Below, one piece after another: positions 7,916 through 17,843 of a stretch of 64,000 nt of DNA (position 1 is its first letter; the number at the start of each line of letters is the position of its first letter). Below the pieces are notes generated by a model. That model worked only from the letters and a program-made list of their open reading frames with translations, made no database searches and was not told where the DNA came from. The stretch is from Larkinella insperata (GTDB lineage Bacteria; Bacteroidota; Bacteroidia; Cytophagales; Spirosomataceae). Position numbers and translations under genes: made by a program. The DNA lies in assembly GCF_026248825.1 (NCBI RefSeq), contig NZ_CP110973.1, positions 1,550,001 to 1,614,000 on the forward strand, read 5' to 3'.

Positions 7916-10900
7916 CTATCTAATGTAGAGCAACTTGCCCACGTGTGTTGCCGCTGATCCGTCCGACTTTGAACGCACTGTCAGCCGGTATATGTATATC
8001 CCTCGCTGTACGGCCGCTCCGCTTGTCATGGTTCCTTTCCAATATAGCCCGGTTAGGGGTGTCTCGCAATTAGAACATTCATAAACACGCTCGTTCACAA
8101 TTCGTCCGCTCAAATCTGCAATCATTAGTGTGGTTTCCAACTCGTTGCCCGGGCGGTTATGTTCGACCCGGAAGTTGGCCTGTTCCTGAAATGGGTTGGG
8201 TGTTACAGCAACCGACCGCATGATCAGGGCCGGCTGTTCGGAAACTATAAATCTCAACGAGCTTTCGGCCGGATTATTGTAAACATCCCACGCTTTTATC
8301 CGAACGGTATAGGAGCCGGGTGGCAAACTTTGCCAGGTGTATTGGACAGTACCACGCCGGTAATCATCCGCATCCGTTACGTAGTATTCATTTACCACAA
8401 TCGGTGTTTTGTCATTCAACCAGAGCGTCAATTCGTGCCCAATACCGTTACGGGCAATATTGATGCCATTCTCATCACTAAGTCTGGCAATTAATGTAAC
8501 TAGCGTTCCGGAAACCGTTCCTCCGTCTGTAAACGTAGTGTCATTGATGTACATTCGAACGACGGGCGGCTTGGTGTCGGCCGTCGGATTGGGGTTACTA
8601 CCGCCGATTAATACGTTGTCGTAACTCCCGGCAGCTTCTACCAAGGTGTCCGATGAAACAGCGTAAAGAAACACCTTTCCTGGCCCGAGCCGGTAGTCCA
8701 GATCTTTCGGCATCACAAACTGACCCACAAACTTGCCGTTCTGCACCCGCACCTGTCCCGTATAGAGAGGACTACGGTATTCGGTGTAGCGCATGGGTGG
8801 ACTAAACTCGGTTCCATGGGTCGTCAGGGTATCTGCTTTGTCGAAAAGCGTGATTTTAAGCTGTCCGTTAAATCCACTCACCAGCGATCCGCCCTGCTGA
8901 ATCTCGCCCTCCAGCCGAACGGTTTCCAGCGCCCGGAGGGTATCGGCTTTTGAGCCCGTGGCCTGCCCGTTGATGCGGGTCAGAACGGCTTTGGCGGACG
9001 GGTAAGCCAGCTGCAGGGAAGGATCGCCCAGGAGGGTAAAATTCCGGTTCAGGCTTCCGCTGAGGCTGTTGTTTTTGGTGATCCGGATCAGATCGCCCAA
9101 GCGGGGCGCCCCTTCGGCCGTATTTTTTGCCAGCGCTTCGTAGAAGGCGTTATTCAGTAAATAATTGGTGCTGGCGTAGACCGGACGAGCGGTTGTCAGC
9201 AGGGCAATAGCGCCCCCCCGCGGATTTAGCAACGCCAATTCAGCACCCGACGTCAAGCCCGGATCATCGTAGCGTCCAAATTGACAGGTAGCCGTAACGA
9301 AAACCGGAAGCCGTTGGTTGTTCCAACCCAGAATATCCTGCAAAGTAACAATTTGTTCTTCCGCCCAGCCCGTTTCTCCACCGTGTCCCGTGTAATTAAC
9401 GATCAATCGCCCGTCGTTCAGGGCCTTTGTAATGACCTGATTCACGACCGGCGCTTTTTGCCCACTGGCAGAGATTTCCTGCTCAAAACTATCCAGGTAA
9501 AGCTTCTCTGCCCGAAACGGTGGTCGGGCCGCCGAAATCAGCTGCGCCAGCCGGTCGGCATCCGTTTGGTGAATGTTGGGAAAATCTTGGTCGCCATCAT
9601 CAGCCACGAAGGCAATTTTAGTCTGCCAGTCGCCCGGCAACTTGCCCGTCGTCGCGTACCGGATGAGTTTATCCACCACCGTCCGGGCTTCCTCCGTTGA
9701 CTTAACCGGCAGCCGCCCCACGCCAATGTCCAGGGTGTGATCACCCGAGAAGTCTTCGCTCCACTCGCCCTCGGTAGCCTCCAGAAAGCCAAAATAATCG
9801 TCGGAACTGTAGCTCAGAACCGGATGCATCGACTCCCGGCTTTCGTACGTGGGCAGGGTTTGCGCCAGCTGAGCCGGCGATAACAACTTCGTGTAATTTT
9901 TGTAATCGAACGTAGCGTCACCAAAAAGCAACAGGTATTTCAGCTTCCCAGGCGTCCGGCGGTACAGGAGCCGGGCAAAATCCCGGATGGCGGTTGGGTC
10001 CGGCTGACCGGAAGCAAACTCGTTATACACCTCCTGCGAATTGACGACCAACACATCCAGTTTATCATGCGTCCGGCGAAAATCAGCTAGCCGCTCCGCC
10101 TGGTTTCGCCAGGTTGCCGGGGTAACAATCAACAAATCCGGCGTTTCACGGCTCGATAAATCCTGCTGGCTGACGGTGGTTACCATCTCCGGTGTAGCTG
10201 CCTGATCCGGCGAAAAGACCAGGTATTCGCGCAGACGGCCCCCTTCAGCCGTCAGATTTCCTTCCTGTGTAGCAGTAAGCGCAATCGTCATGGAAACCGG
10301 TATTTGCCGGTTGGTAACATCCCACACCTGCATGGCAGCATTAGCCTGCTGAATTCTATACCGCACGGTTTTCTGTGCCGTCGATTCCAGTGAGCGGAAA
10401 AGAAACGGCTGATCGTACCGCCGAAGCTCACGCCGGATCTGGACGCCCAGGTTTTGCAGGTACCCCTGACCGGATCTATCGTAAGCCAGCGATAGGCGCA
10501 CCGGGCTTTCCACCGACGTGGGCGTTAGCGTAAACGTCCGGCGGTTCAGACGGCCTTTCCGGTCGTAGGTGTAATCCGTCACGCTTTCGATGTCCTGCGT
10601 ACCAAGGGGCTGCGTACCCCATTTCAGTTGAAACTGCGTATTGATCAGCGCGCGCCCAGCCACTTCTGATGTAACCAAGGCGACTGAATTAGGAACAATA
10701 CCGGGCAGGTTAAGCGAAACCGTTTTTTCGGTTCCAATGCCGAGGTATTCCAGCCACTCCCGCCCCGACCGAACCAGGTTGGCCATCTCTCCGGCGGGTT
10801 TGTAGAAGGCGTAGTCGTCAAATGCCGTGATTACCGGGCCCGAAGGCGCAGTCACCGGCTGCGGAGCGATTCGCTTACCAACTTTTTGCCCGAAGGTGAC

Positions 10901-11338
10901 AAAGTAATACGTCGTATCGGTATATGGATTGATCTGGTGTGTGAAGCGCCGGGCGGTTGAATCGTAGAAGATCGGATGCGGGCTTTCGGCGAAAAAATAA
11001 ATGGCATCCCCAGGATCGAAACGACCATCGGCTTCGCCGGTTATCCAGATGGCGTTTTCCATCAGACCGTGCGGTCGGCTTTGCTTATTCGCCTGTGGCA
11101 AGGCCGCGCCCCCGTTGCCAAAGAGCTGGACGGTCCGCGGGTCAAGCGTAGGAACGCCAACACCCGCCCCACTCAAAAAAGCCGCATCAAGTTTATAGAC
11201 TCCGGTTTTTGTGATTCCTATTTTCAGCCACGGCCCCTCAGCCAATACCGAGGGCTGCGCCCATCCCGTCAGCCCGCAGCCGATCAGGAAAAGCCAAACC
11301 GCTAATCCGTACTTATTCCGCTTTTTCCACCCAAACAT
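7916..11338 (-). CDS. porU: Type IX secretion system sortase PorU
   Basis: The product has 1140 residues, typical for PorU. A signal peptide ends at Ala27-Gln28. The gingipain-type (C25) protease core carries the catalytic His652 in NYTGHGGETGW and Cys685 in VFVTATCQFGRYDD. The C-terminus (from about residue 1055) has the VTPNPFQEQ...IADLSGRIV...GIYIYRLTV pattern of a type IX C-terminal/FlgD-like domain. Known role: PorU removes C-terminal secretion signals on the cell surface and joins cargo to lipopolysaccharide. Its first 26 bases overlap the end of the SprT-like gene, so the two are translationally linked. porV follows downstream. Confidence 0.95.
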   Translation of the reverse strand: MFGWKKRNKYGLAVWLFLIGCGLTGWAQPSVLAEGPWLKIGITKTGVYKLDAAFLSGAGVGVPTLDPRTVQLFGNGGAALPQANKQSRPHGLMENAIWITGEADGRFDPGDAIYFFAESPHPIFYDSTARRFTHQINPYTDTTYYFVTFGQKVGKRIAPQPVTAPSGPVITAFDDYAFYKPAGEMANLVRSGREWLEYLGIGTEKTVSLNLPGIVPNSVALVTSEVAGRALINTQFQLKWGTQPLGTQDIESVTDYTYDRKGRLNRRTFTLTPTSVESPVRLSLAYDRSGQGYLQNLGVQIRRELRRYDQPFLFRSLESTAQKTVRYRIQQANAAMQVWDVTNRQIPVSMTIALTATQEGNLTAEGGRLREYLVFSPDQAATPEMVTTVSQQDLSSRETPDLLIVTPATWRNQAERLADFRRTHDKLDVLVVNSQEVYNEFASGQPDPTAIRDFARLLYRRTPGKLKYLLLFGDATFDYKNYTKLLSPAQLAQTLPTYESRESMHPVLSYSSDDYFGFLEATEGEWSEDFSGDHTLDIGVGRLPVKSTEEARTVVDKLIRYATTGKLPGDWQTKIAFVADDGDQDFPNIHQTDADRLAQLISAARPPFRAEKLYLDSFEQEISASGQKAPVVNQVITKALNDGRLIVNYTGHGGETGWAEEQIVTLQDILGWNNQRLPVFVTATCQFGRYDDPGLTSGAELALLNPRGGAIALLTTARPVYASTNYLLNNAFYEALAKNTAEGAPRLGDLIRITKNNSLSGSLNRNFTLLGDPSLQLAYPSAKAVLTRINGQATGSKADTLRALETVRLEGEIQQGGSLVSGFNGQLKITLFDKADTLTTHGTEFSPPMRYTEYRSPLYTGQVRVQNGKFVGQFVMPKDLDYRLGPGKVFLYAVSSDTLVEAAGSYDNVLIGGSNPNPTADTKPPVVRMYINDTTFTDGGTVSGTLVTLIARLSDENGINIARNGIGHELTLWLNDKTPIVVNEYYVTDADDYRRGTVQYTWQSLPPGSYTVRIKAWDVYNNPAESSLRFIVSEQPALIMRSVAVTPNPFQEQANFRVEHNRPGNELETTLMIADLSGRIVNERVYECSNCETPLTGLYWKGTMTSGAAVQRGIYIYRLTVRSKSDGSAATHVGKLLYIR

Positions 11339-11915
11339 GCGCCCAAATCGACACTTTCAGACCTGTTATCTTCTCTGTACAAACGACGCGGGTTCGTCGT
11401 TTCATACCCCGGATGTATTCTTTCTGCAAAAATCGGAAGGTTTCGCCTTCCGGCATCTCAATCAACAACTGCTTTCCAGTGGGTTGATCATCCAATTGCC
11501 GCAACGCCCGGGTCAGTCTTGAGTGCGCTCCGGTTGAAGCCGCCGGATTGCGTAGATAATCTTCCAACGGTGTAAGTATAGCCGCCGGAAAAACCGCTTC
11601 GTGCAAAACCGGTTGCATCACCTCCCGAAATGCTTTTTGCCAGGCCAAACCGTGGGGCTGGCCCACACGCCGGTAACGCTGGTACACCAGCAGGTGAGCT
11701 ACTTCGTGCAGGTAAGTAACCAGGAAGGCGTAGGGATTTAAATCATTATTAACGGTAATCGTAAATCCTTTTCCTGGCTCGGCCCGAAAGTCGCCCAGTT
11801 TTGTTTTCCGGGGGCGCGAAACAACAAATAAAAAAGGATGCTTTTTCCACAAATCGTAGCAATACGCGACGGCGTTGCCTGGCAGGTATTTTTCAAAGAT
11901 CGTTCGTTCTTCCAT
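11313..11915 (-). CDS. SprT-like zinc metalloprotein
   Basis: The product is 200 residues if it starts at ATG 11915 (MEERTIFEKYLP). An ATG at 11921 two codons earlier is equally possible. The zinc motif HEVAH is at residues 70-74, and a third His at 88 (GQPHGLAW) matches the SprT layout. No signal peptide is present, so it is cytosolic. Bacterial SprT-like proteins are poorly characterised; related eukaryotic Spartan proteins cut DNA-protein crosslinks. The start lies only a few bases past the lipoprotein terminator at 11929-11961, so its promoter is not obvious. Its 3' end overlaps porU by 26 bases. Confidence 0.8.
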   Translation of the reverse strand: MEERTIFEKYLPGNAVAYCYDLWKKHPFLFVVSRPRKTKLGDFRAEPGKGFTITVNNDLNPYAFLVTYLHEVAHLLVYQRYRRVGQPHGLAWQKAFREVMQPVLHEAVFPAAILTPLEDYLRNPAASTGAHSRLTRALRQLDDQPTGKQLLIEMPEGETFRFLQKEYIRGMKRRTRVVCTEKITGLKVSIWAHVWVEKAE

Positions 11916-11928
11916 TCGCATGGCCAAC

Positions 11929-11961
11929 AAAAAAGCCCTATCCTAAAGATAGGGCTTTTTT
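11929..11961 (-). terminator. Terminator of the 65-residue lipoprotein gene
   Basis: A hairpin with a 14-bp stem (AAAAAAGCCCTATC, five-base loop, complement) ends in a T-run on the minus strand. It is symmetrical, so it could also act on plus-strand transcripts. Confidence 0.9.
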
Positions 11962-11986
11962 ATCAATTCGTTTTCAGACCGGCTGA

Positions 11987-12184
11987 TTACTTCGTCGTAT
12001 CAGCAGCGGCACTGTCGGCAGGAGCAGCTGTTGCGCTGTCGGTAGCCATTGTGCTGCTATCCGTCGTCACAGTTGCTGCGCTGTCAGCAGCAGCTGAAGA
12101 CGTTTCTTCAGTTTTCGGTTTGCTTTGGCAGGCAGCGAAGGTAATCATGCTACCTACAAAAAGAAGAGCTAGTACTTTTTTCAT
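11987..12184 (-). CDS. Small low-complexity lipoprotein
   Basis: 65 residues. The signal MKKVLALLFVGSMITFAAC has a lipobox (FAAC, Cys19). The mature part is almost only Ala, Ser, Thr and Asp with a few Lys and Glu, so it is likely disordered and acidic. Such short disordered lipoproteins are common in this phylum and have no known function. The gene is a single transcription unit, with a promoter match at 12214-12242 and a strong terminator at 11929-11961. Confidence 0.8.
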   Translation of the reverse strand: MKKVLALLFVGSMITFAACQSKPKTEETSSAAADSAATVTTDSSTMATDSATAAPADSAAADTTK

Positions 12185-12213
12185 TTCTCGCGGGGCGTTT
12201 AAGGTTTGAGCCC

Positions 12214-12242
12214 CAAATTTAACATAAAATCAAAAAATACAA
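12214..12242 (-). promoter_or_regulatory. Promoter of the small lipoprotein gene
   Basis: TAAATTTG (12221 to 12214, minus strand) is a full match to the -7 consensus TAnnTTTG. TTG (12242 to 12240) stands 18 bases upstream as the -33 box. The leader is about 25-30 bases. Confidence 0.6.
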
Positions 12243-12308
12243 TAACGTCCTAGCTCTCAACCAAAAAAATATGGAAAAGGCCTTTAAATTTCACATTTGA
12301 GATGGTAT

Positions 12309-12794
12309 TTATTCTGTATGCCGGTGAGAGCGGGCTTTGAACTTATCGTACATTCCGGTACTACGAAAAGTCAATAGTTTATGTCCAAAATAATTCGCCA
12401 GAAAGCTAAAGCCCATTCCAACAACGTGCGAAATCTTTTCGCGCCAGAACAATAACAAACTCGAAAAGTACGGATTAGCTACCCATCTCAACGTAGCGAC
12501 GGCCATGCCTACCTGCACCCCCCAGGCTACCAGCGCAATGACCAGAAACTTGATCATTTCTCGCCCCATGTTACCGGTACCTTTCGCAGAAAAGGCGTAA
12601 TTTTTGGTCGGAAGAAAACTAATGACGGTTGCCGTCAGATAACCCAACAGGACGCTGGTATCGAAATTAAAGTATTTGCGGTAGATAATCTGGGTCACGA
12701 AATTGACCGTTGCTCCTAAAAGCGCCGTTAGAAAGAACGTAAAAAGACTTTTTACCTCTTTCGTTTTAAGTCCGCGTTCTTTCACACTGATCAC
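12309..12794 (-). CDS. GtrA-family membrane protein
   Basis: 161 residues with four hydrophobic helices (near 16-36, 46-62, 80-102 and 118-140). The GtrA pattern shows as ALLGATVNFVTQIIYRKY and FSFLANYFGHKLLTF. Known members help move undecaprenyl-linked sugars across the inner membrane for surface glycan modification. No ATG fits the start: GTG at 12794 gives the length quoted, and GTG three codons later at 12785 is as good. No glycosyltransferase partner is adjacent. Confidence 0.82.
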   Translation of the reverse strand: MISVKERGLKTKEVKSLFTFFLTALLGATVNFVTQIIYRKYFNFDTSVLLGYLTATVISFLPTKNYAFSAKGTGNMGREMIKFLVIALVAWGVQVGMAVATLRWVANPYFSSLLLFWREKISHVVGMGFSFLANYFGHKLLTFRSTGMYDKFKARSHRHTE

Positions 12795-12894
12795 CTGGTG
12801 CCGGGATTTTTGTTTGTCTGAATATTCAAAGGTAAAGAACTACACTTTTACATCTTCGTTTACCAGACGTTTTCGAGTAAATGGCTCCGCTGGC

Positions 12895-14286
12895 TTACAA
12901 TAAATCCTGGAATAATCCCGGAACGAGACCTAACACGATGGTTATGACAGTAGCGGCAATCAGAACAAACCGGTAAAAAGGAGCCACCTGAATGGGAGTT
13001 GAGGTTCCCTCCCGGAAGTACATTGCAATGACCACCCGAAAATAGTAATAGATCCCCACCGCTGACATTAATACCGCCAACACCAGAATCCAGATCATTC
13101 CTTTGTCGACAGCCGCCGAAAAGACCATGAACTTACCCCAGAAGCCCGCTGTGAGCGGAATACCGGCTAATGATAACATTGAGACGGCCAGAACAAACGC
13201 AAGTAACGGATTTTGACGAGATAATCCATTAAAAGCTGTATACGTGTCGTCGGGTCGGCCATCAACGGTACGCTGTTTGGCCACGACGAGCAGAATACCG
13301 AATGCGGCAATAGTAGATATTGAATAAGCCAGTGAATAAAAAACCAGCGCCGGTTTCGATTGCTGGCCCAGGGCAACCAAGCCGATCAGTAGGTAACCCG
13401 CGTGGGAAATACTCGAATAAGCCATCATGCGCTTAAAGCTATTCTGGTAAGCCGCCGTCAGGTTGCCAATGAGCAACGTCAGGCCCGTAATGGCCGCCAG
13501 AATAACCCACCAGAAACCGTAAATGGCGCCAAACGAAACGGAAAGCAGTTGCAGCAAAGCCGCAAAACCGGCCGTTTTCACCACCGTTGACATGAAAGCG
13601 GTAAATAAAGTCGGGGCGCCTTCGTACACGTCGGGGGTCCAGAAGTGAAAAGGAGCCGCCGATACCTTGAACAGCATCCCGATCAAAACCAGCAGAACGC
13701 CCATGTACAACAGCAGCGAAGGCTGCCCCTGCGACAGGGCAATGTATCCTTTAATGTCTGTTAATGTAAACGAACCAGCCGCCCCGTAAAGCAGCGCCAT
13801 GCCAAAGAGCAGGATCCCCGTTGCAAATGAACCCATCAGCAGGTACTTCAGAGCCGCTTCGTTCGACCGCAAATTCCGCTTATCGCTACCCGTCAGAATG
13901 TACATGGATACCGACAGAATCTCGACTCCAACAAAGAGCATGATTAGGTTTTCGTACGCGATCATCATAACCGCGCCTACAATTGAAAAAAGCAGAATTG
14001 CGTAATATTCAGCCGGCTGAGCAGCCTCATCTTCCAGAAAATCGCCAGAGAGCGATACGACCATAAACGCCGATACCAGAACAATGCCTACAAACAAAAT
14101 GGCCTGATTGCTCATCAGCAGCATATCTCCGAAATAAAGATAGGATTTGTTCCACTCCGTGAATTCAGCCCCTAGCGCGATGAGCAGAGCCAGCAAGGCA
14201 GCCGGTAACAGAACCGCCCGGGATTTAAGGAAACCCAGGTACAGAAGCACGATTCCAAATACAGACAGGAGTATAATCGAAAGCAT
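12895..14286 (-). CDS. nuoN: NADH-quinone oxidoreductase subunit N
   Basis: 463 residues with about 14 hydrophobic segments. It is one of the three antiporter-like membrane subunits of respiratory complex I. The family core SAAPFHFWTPDVYEGAP is near 225-242, with the key helix-7/8 Lys and His residues, and SISHAGYLLIGLVAL follows. It translocates protons in the membrane arm. It is the last gene of the nuoKLMN set, 111 bases after nuoM. Confidence 0.95.
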   Translation of the reverse strand: MLSIILLSVFGIVLLYLGFLKSRAVLLPAALLALLIALGAEFTEWNKSYLYFGDMLLMSNQAILFVGIVLVSAFMVVSLSGDFLEDEAAQPAEYYAILLFSIVGAVMMIAYENLIMLFVGVEILSVSMYILTGSDKRNLRSNEAALKYLLMGSFATGILLFGMALLYGAAGSFTLTDIKGYIALSQGQPSLLLYMGVLLVLIGMLFKVSAAPFHFWTPDVYEGAPTLFTAFMSTVVKTAGFAALLQLLSVSFGAIYGFWWVILAAITGLTLLIGNLTAAYQNSFKRMMAYSSISHAGYLLIGLVALGQQSKPALVFYSLAYSISTIAAFGILLVVAKQRTVDGRPDDTYTAFNGLSRQNPLLAFVLAVSMLSLAGIPLTAGFWGKFMVFSAAVDKGMIWILVLAVLMSAVGIYYYFRVVIAMYFREGTSTPIQVAPFYRFVLIAATVITIVLGLVPGLFQDLL

Positions 14287-14397
14287 ATTTTAGATCGTTT
14301 GAGGTATTAGGTTTACGGGTTAACGAGCAATGTCTGAGATGAAAACGGACCCATTCTGAACGCTAAACCACTCCGGCCGCCCGGTGTAAACTTTACG

Positions 14398-15852
14398 CTA
14401 TTTTATAAATTGTAACAGGTTGGTTACGGCGGGTTCGGTCAACTTTAGAAATGAGTTGGGCACCAAACCAATCCAGAAAACCATAATGCAAAGCGGAATC
14501 AGGACCCAGCTTTCGCTACCGGAGACATCACTGAAACCGGTCGTCAGTTTGCTGGTTTGGCCGAACATGGCTTTCTGGAACATCCGCAGCATGTAAACCG
14601 CACCGAAAATGATGGTCAGCCCGGCCACAGCACCGAGGATTGTGTGCCGTTCAAACACACCGGCCAGCAGTAAAAACTCCCCGACAAAACCGTTGGTCAG
14701 CGGGAGCGCCACACTCCCCAGCAGCAGGATCATAAAATAGACCGTCAGTTTCGGGGTCGTGCGGGTAATACCACCCAATTGGTCGAGCAGGCGGGTGTTG
14801 GTACGCGAAGCGATGATGTCGGCTACAAAGAACATTCCGACAACGTTGATGCCGTGGGCCAGCATTTGAACCAGCGCCCCTTGAATACCGTAAGTAGTTT
14901 GGGAGAAAACCCCGGCCGCCATCAGACCAACGTGCGAAAACGACGAGTAGGCAATCAGCCGCTTGATGTCGCGCTGGCGAATAGCAATGATGGCTCCGTA
15001 GACAATGCCGATAACGGAAAGGACAATGGCCGTGGTTCCCCACATGCCGACGCCTTCCGGAACGATGGGTAACAACAGCCGAATAACGCCGTAAACGCCC
15101 ATTTTGAGCATTATTCCCGCCAGCAGCATAGTAGCGGGCGTTGGAGATTCTACGTACGTATCGGGTTGCCAGGTGTGGAACGGGAACACCGGCATTTTAA
15201 TGGCAAAGGCAACGAAAAATGCCCAGAAGATCCAGGTTTGCTCGGTTGCGCTCAATTTCAGGTTGTACAGATCGGTGATAGCCGAAGAATGCAGGCCGGT
15301 TGCGGACGAGGTCTGGAAATAAAGGTAAACCAGCGCCACCAGCATGAAGAGGCTTCCAAAAACGGTGTACAAGAAAAACTTGAAGGAAACCCGGATCCGG
15401 TTTTCTCCGCCCCACGACGCGGCCAGGAAGTAAATAGGAATCAGCGCGGCCTCGAAAAAAAGGTAAAACAGGAATCCGTCGCGGGCCGTGAAAACGCCCA
15501 TCAGCGCAGCCTGCATGAACAGAATGAGGGAGTAAAAGGCCGAGGGCCGGTCGTAATTACGTTGAAAGCCCGACAAAATAATCAGCGGGGTTAACAGACC
15601 CGTCAACACCACCAGCAGCAGGCTGACGCCGTCGATTCCGGCGCTGAAGCGGATGCTGCCCGCAGCCAGCCACGGATAGTCAAAACCAAATTGTGAGGTT
15701 GCATCCGGAACAAAGGAGAAAAAGGCATAAGCCGATAGGCCCAGTTCGACCAGTGCACCGACGAAAGCGATTTGTTTAGCCTGTTTGCCTCCCACCGTCA
15801 GCACCAGCAGGGCCGCCAGAATTGGGAAGAGCAGAAGAGAAAGTGTAAGCAT
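14398..15852 (-). CDS. nuoM: NADH-quinone oxidoreductase subunit M
   Basis: 484 residues from ATG at 15852 (MLTLSLLLFPILA). An upstream TTG at 15858 is less likely. Complex I proton-pumping subunit: AIKMPVFPFHTWQPDTYVESPTPATMLLAG holds the conserved channel residues near 220-248, and IAYSSFSHVGLMAAG follows. About 14 membrane helices. The order K-L-M-N and the short gap of 45 bases to nuoL show an operon. Confidence 0.95.
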   Translation of the reverse strand: MLTLSLLLFPILAALLVLTVGGKQAKQIAFVGALVELGLSAYAFFSFVPDATSQFGFDYPWLAAGSIRFSAGIDGVSLLLVVLTGLLTPLIILSGFQRNYDRPSAFYSLILFMQAALMGVFTARDGFLFYLFFEAALIPIYFLAASWGGENRIRVSFKFFLYTVFGSLFMLVALVYLYFQTSSATGLHSSAITDLYNLKLSATEQTWIFWAFFVAFAIKMPVFPFHTWQPDTYVESPTPATMLLAGIMLKMGVYGVIRLLLPIVPEGVGMWGTTAIVLSVIGIVYGAIIAIRQRDIKRLIAYSSFSHVGLMAAGVFSQTTYGIQGALVQMLAHGINVVGMFFVADIIASRTNTRLLDQLGGITRTTPKLTVYFMILLLGSVALPLTNGFVGEFLLLAGVFERHTILGAVAGLTIIFGAVYMLRMFQKAMFGQTSKLTTGFSDVSGSESWVLIPLCIMVFWIGLVPNSFLKLTEPAVTNLLQFIK

Positions 15853-15897
15853 CGACAAACTTTATGATGAGTGATTGTTGACCAATCCGCCTAGTTA

Positions 15898-17811
15898 CTA
15901 AAACCGTATAAAAAATCGAAACCACAGGATGACGGCAATACTCACCGCCATTGCGAACACGTAGAAACCGATGGAACCAGTTTGTAATTTCCGCAGTTGC
16001 CCGGAGGTTTCTTTGACAACCCAGGCCGTCAGGGCAACAACACCGTCGATGATGAATTCGCCGAAGCTATAGAACGCATCCGATAAACCGCGGATGGGCT
16101 TCACGATAACGGCATCGTAGAATTCGTCGATGTAGTATTTGTTGTACAGCACCTTTTGCAGGGTCGGGCGCTCAACGGTATCCGCTTCGGGCAGGTTAAC
16201 GCGCTGAATGTACATCACATACGCGGCAACCAGCGCCAGAATGGCGACACCCGACGAAATGCCCATCAGCATATATTCCTCGCTGTGGGTCAGCAGCGTT
16301 TCGCCAAACGAGTGCGGACTTACTTTACGCGACAAGTCAAAAATCGGGTTTAGGAATTGAGCCAGTTTAGCGCTGCCCCCCAGGGCCTCGGGAACGTTGA
16401 AGAAACCACCGATAACCGACAACACGGCCAGCACCAGCAACGGCACGGTCATGGTGGCGGGGGATTCGTGCAGGTGCTCGCGGGTGTGTTCTGAGCCGCG
16501 GAACCGTCCGAAGAACGTCAGGAACAGCAGACGGAACATGTAGAAGGAAGTCATGGCTGAGCCGATAACCCCCAGCACCCAGAGGATTTTGTTGTGCTCG
16601 TAAACGTGCATCAAAATCTCATCTTTCGAGAAGAAGCCCGCGAACGGCGGAATTCCGGAAATAGCGATGGTAGCAATCAGGAAAGTCCAGTACGTAACGG
16701 GCAGGTATTTCCGCAATCCGCCCATTTTCCGGATATCCTGCTCGTCGGACATGGCGTGGATGACGCTACCGGCACCGAGGAACAGCAGGGCTTTAAAGAA
16801 CGCGTGGGTCATGACGTGGAACATACCCGAGGTATACCCCATCACGCTCAGTCCCAGAAACATATAACCCAGCTGGCTCACGGTTGAATAAGCCAGTACT
16901 TTCTTAATGTCGTTTTGCAGCAGACCAATGGAAGCCGCCAGCAAGGCCGTTGCAATGGCAATACCACCGATAATTTCCAGGGTAATGGGCGACAAGGTAT
17001 AGAGCACGTTGGAGCGAACAACCATATAAATCCCGGCCGTCACCATCGTTGCTGCGTGAATCAGGGCTGAAACCGGAGTTGGACCGGCCATTGCATCGGG
17101 CAGCCAGGTATAGAGCGGAATCTGTGCCGATTTTCCCATGGCTCCCACGAACAGCAGCAGCGTGATGGCCACCACCGTGGGGTCGCTGATTGGGAAACCC
17201 GCAGCCTGCTCGAACACTTCACGGTATTCGACCGAACCAAACGCACCCATAATCATGAAAATACCGAGCAGAAAACCCAGGTCACCGATGCGGTTCATGA
17301 CAAACGCTTTCCGGGCTGCGTTGTTGTAACTGGTATTGGTATTCCAGAAGCCGATCAGCAGGTACGAGCAGAGCCCCACTCCTTCCCAACCGATGAACAT
17401 GATGACGTAGTTTGAGCCCATCACCAGCAGCAGCATGAAGAACAGGAACAGGTTCAGGAAGGCCATAAACTTGCCGTACCCTTCATCGTGGTGCATGTAC
17501 CCGATGGAATAAATGTGGATCAGTGAGCCAACACCCGTTACAATCAGCAGCATAATCAGGGAAAGCTGATCGATTTGAAAGGCAAACGGAATGTTGAAGT
17601 GCCCGATGGTGATCCAGTCAAATAAAACCGTATGGATAGGGGCTGTGAAACTAGTGAAGAGGAGCAGCACACAGGCAAAAGCGGCTAGAGGGCCTGCGGT
17701 AGCAATGATTCCGACCAGTCCGTTGGGTACTTTCCGAAATCCAACTCCATTAATGATGAATCCGATTAAGGGCAACAGCGGAATCAAGAGTATCAGTAAA
17801 TCCGTCTGCAT
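15898..17811 (-). CDS. nuoL: NADH-quinone oxidoreductase subunit L
   Basis: 637 residues, the family's usual size. It is the distal antiporter-like subunit of complex I with the long lateral helix at the C-terminus. Motifs: GWEGVGLCSYLLIGFW near 145-160, MGKSAQIPLYTWLPDAMAGPTPVSALIHAATMV near 228-260 and AYSTVSQLGYM near 310. The C-terminal region (QLRKLQTGSIGFYVFAM) is the last helix. Start ATG at 17811. The 111-base gap to nuoK holds an inverted-repeat element. Confidence 0.96.
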   Translation of the reverse strand: MQTDLLILLIPLLPLIGFIINGVGFRKVPNGLVGIIATAGPLAAFACVLLLFTSFTAPIHTVLFDWITIGHFNIPFAFQIDQLSLIMLLIVTGVGSLIHIYSIGYMHHDEGYGKFMAFLNLFLFFMLLLVMGSNYVIMFIGWEGVGLCSYLLIGFWNTNTSYNNAARKAFVMNRIGDLGFLLGIFMIMGAFGSVEYREVFEQAAGFPISDPTVVAITLLLFVGAMGKSAQIPLYTWLPDAMAGPTPVSALIHAATMVTAGIYMVVRSNVLYTLSPITLEIIGGIAIATALLAASIGLLQNDIKKVLAYSTVSQLGYMFLGLSVMGYTSGMFHVMTHAFFKALLFLGAGSVIHAMSDEQDIRKMGGLRKYLPVTYWTFLIATIAISGIPPFAGFFSKDEILMHVYEHNKILWVLGVIGSAMTSFYMFRLLFLTFFGRFRGSEHTREHLHESPATMTVPLLVLAVLSVIGGFFNVPEALGGSAKLAQFLNPIFDLSRKVSPHSFGETLLTHSEEYMLMGISSGVAILALVAAYVMYIQRVNLPEADTVERPTLQKVLYNKYYIDEFYDAVIVKPIRGLSDAFYSFGEFIIDGVVALTAWVVKETSGQLRKLQTGSIGFYVFAMAVSIAVILWFRFFIRF

Positions 17812-17843
17812 ATTTGAGCTATAGCGATTGTTTAAATGATGGC

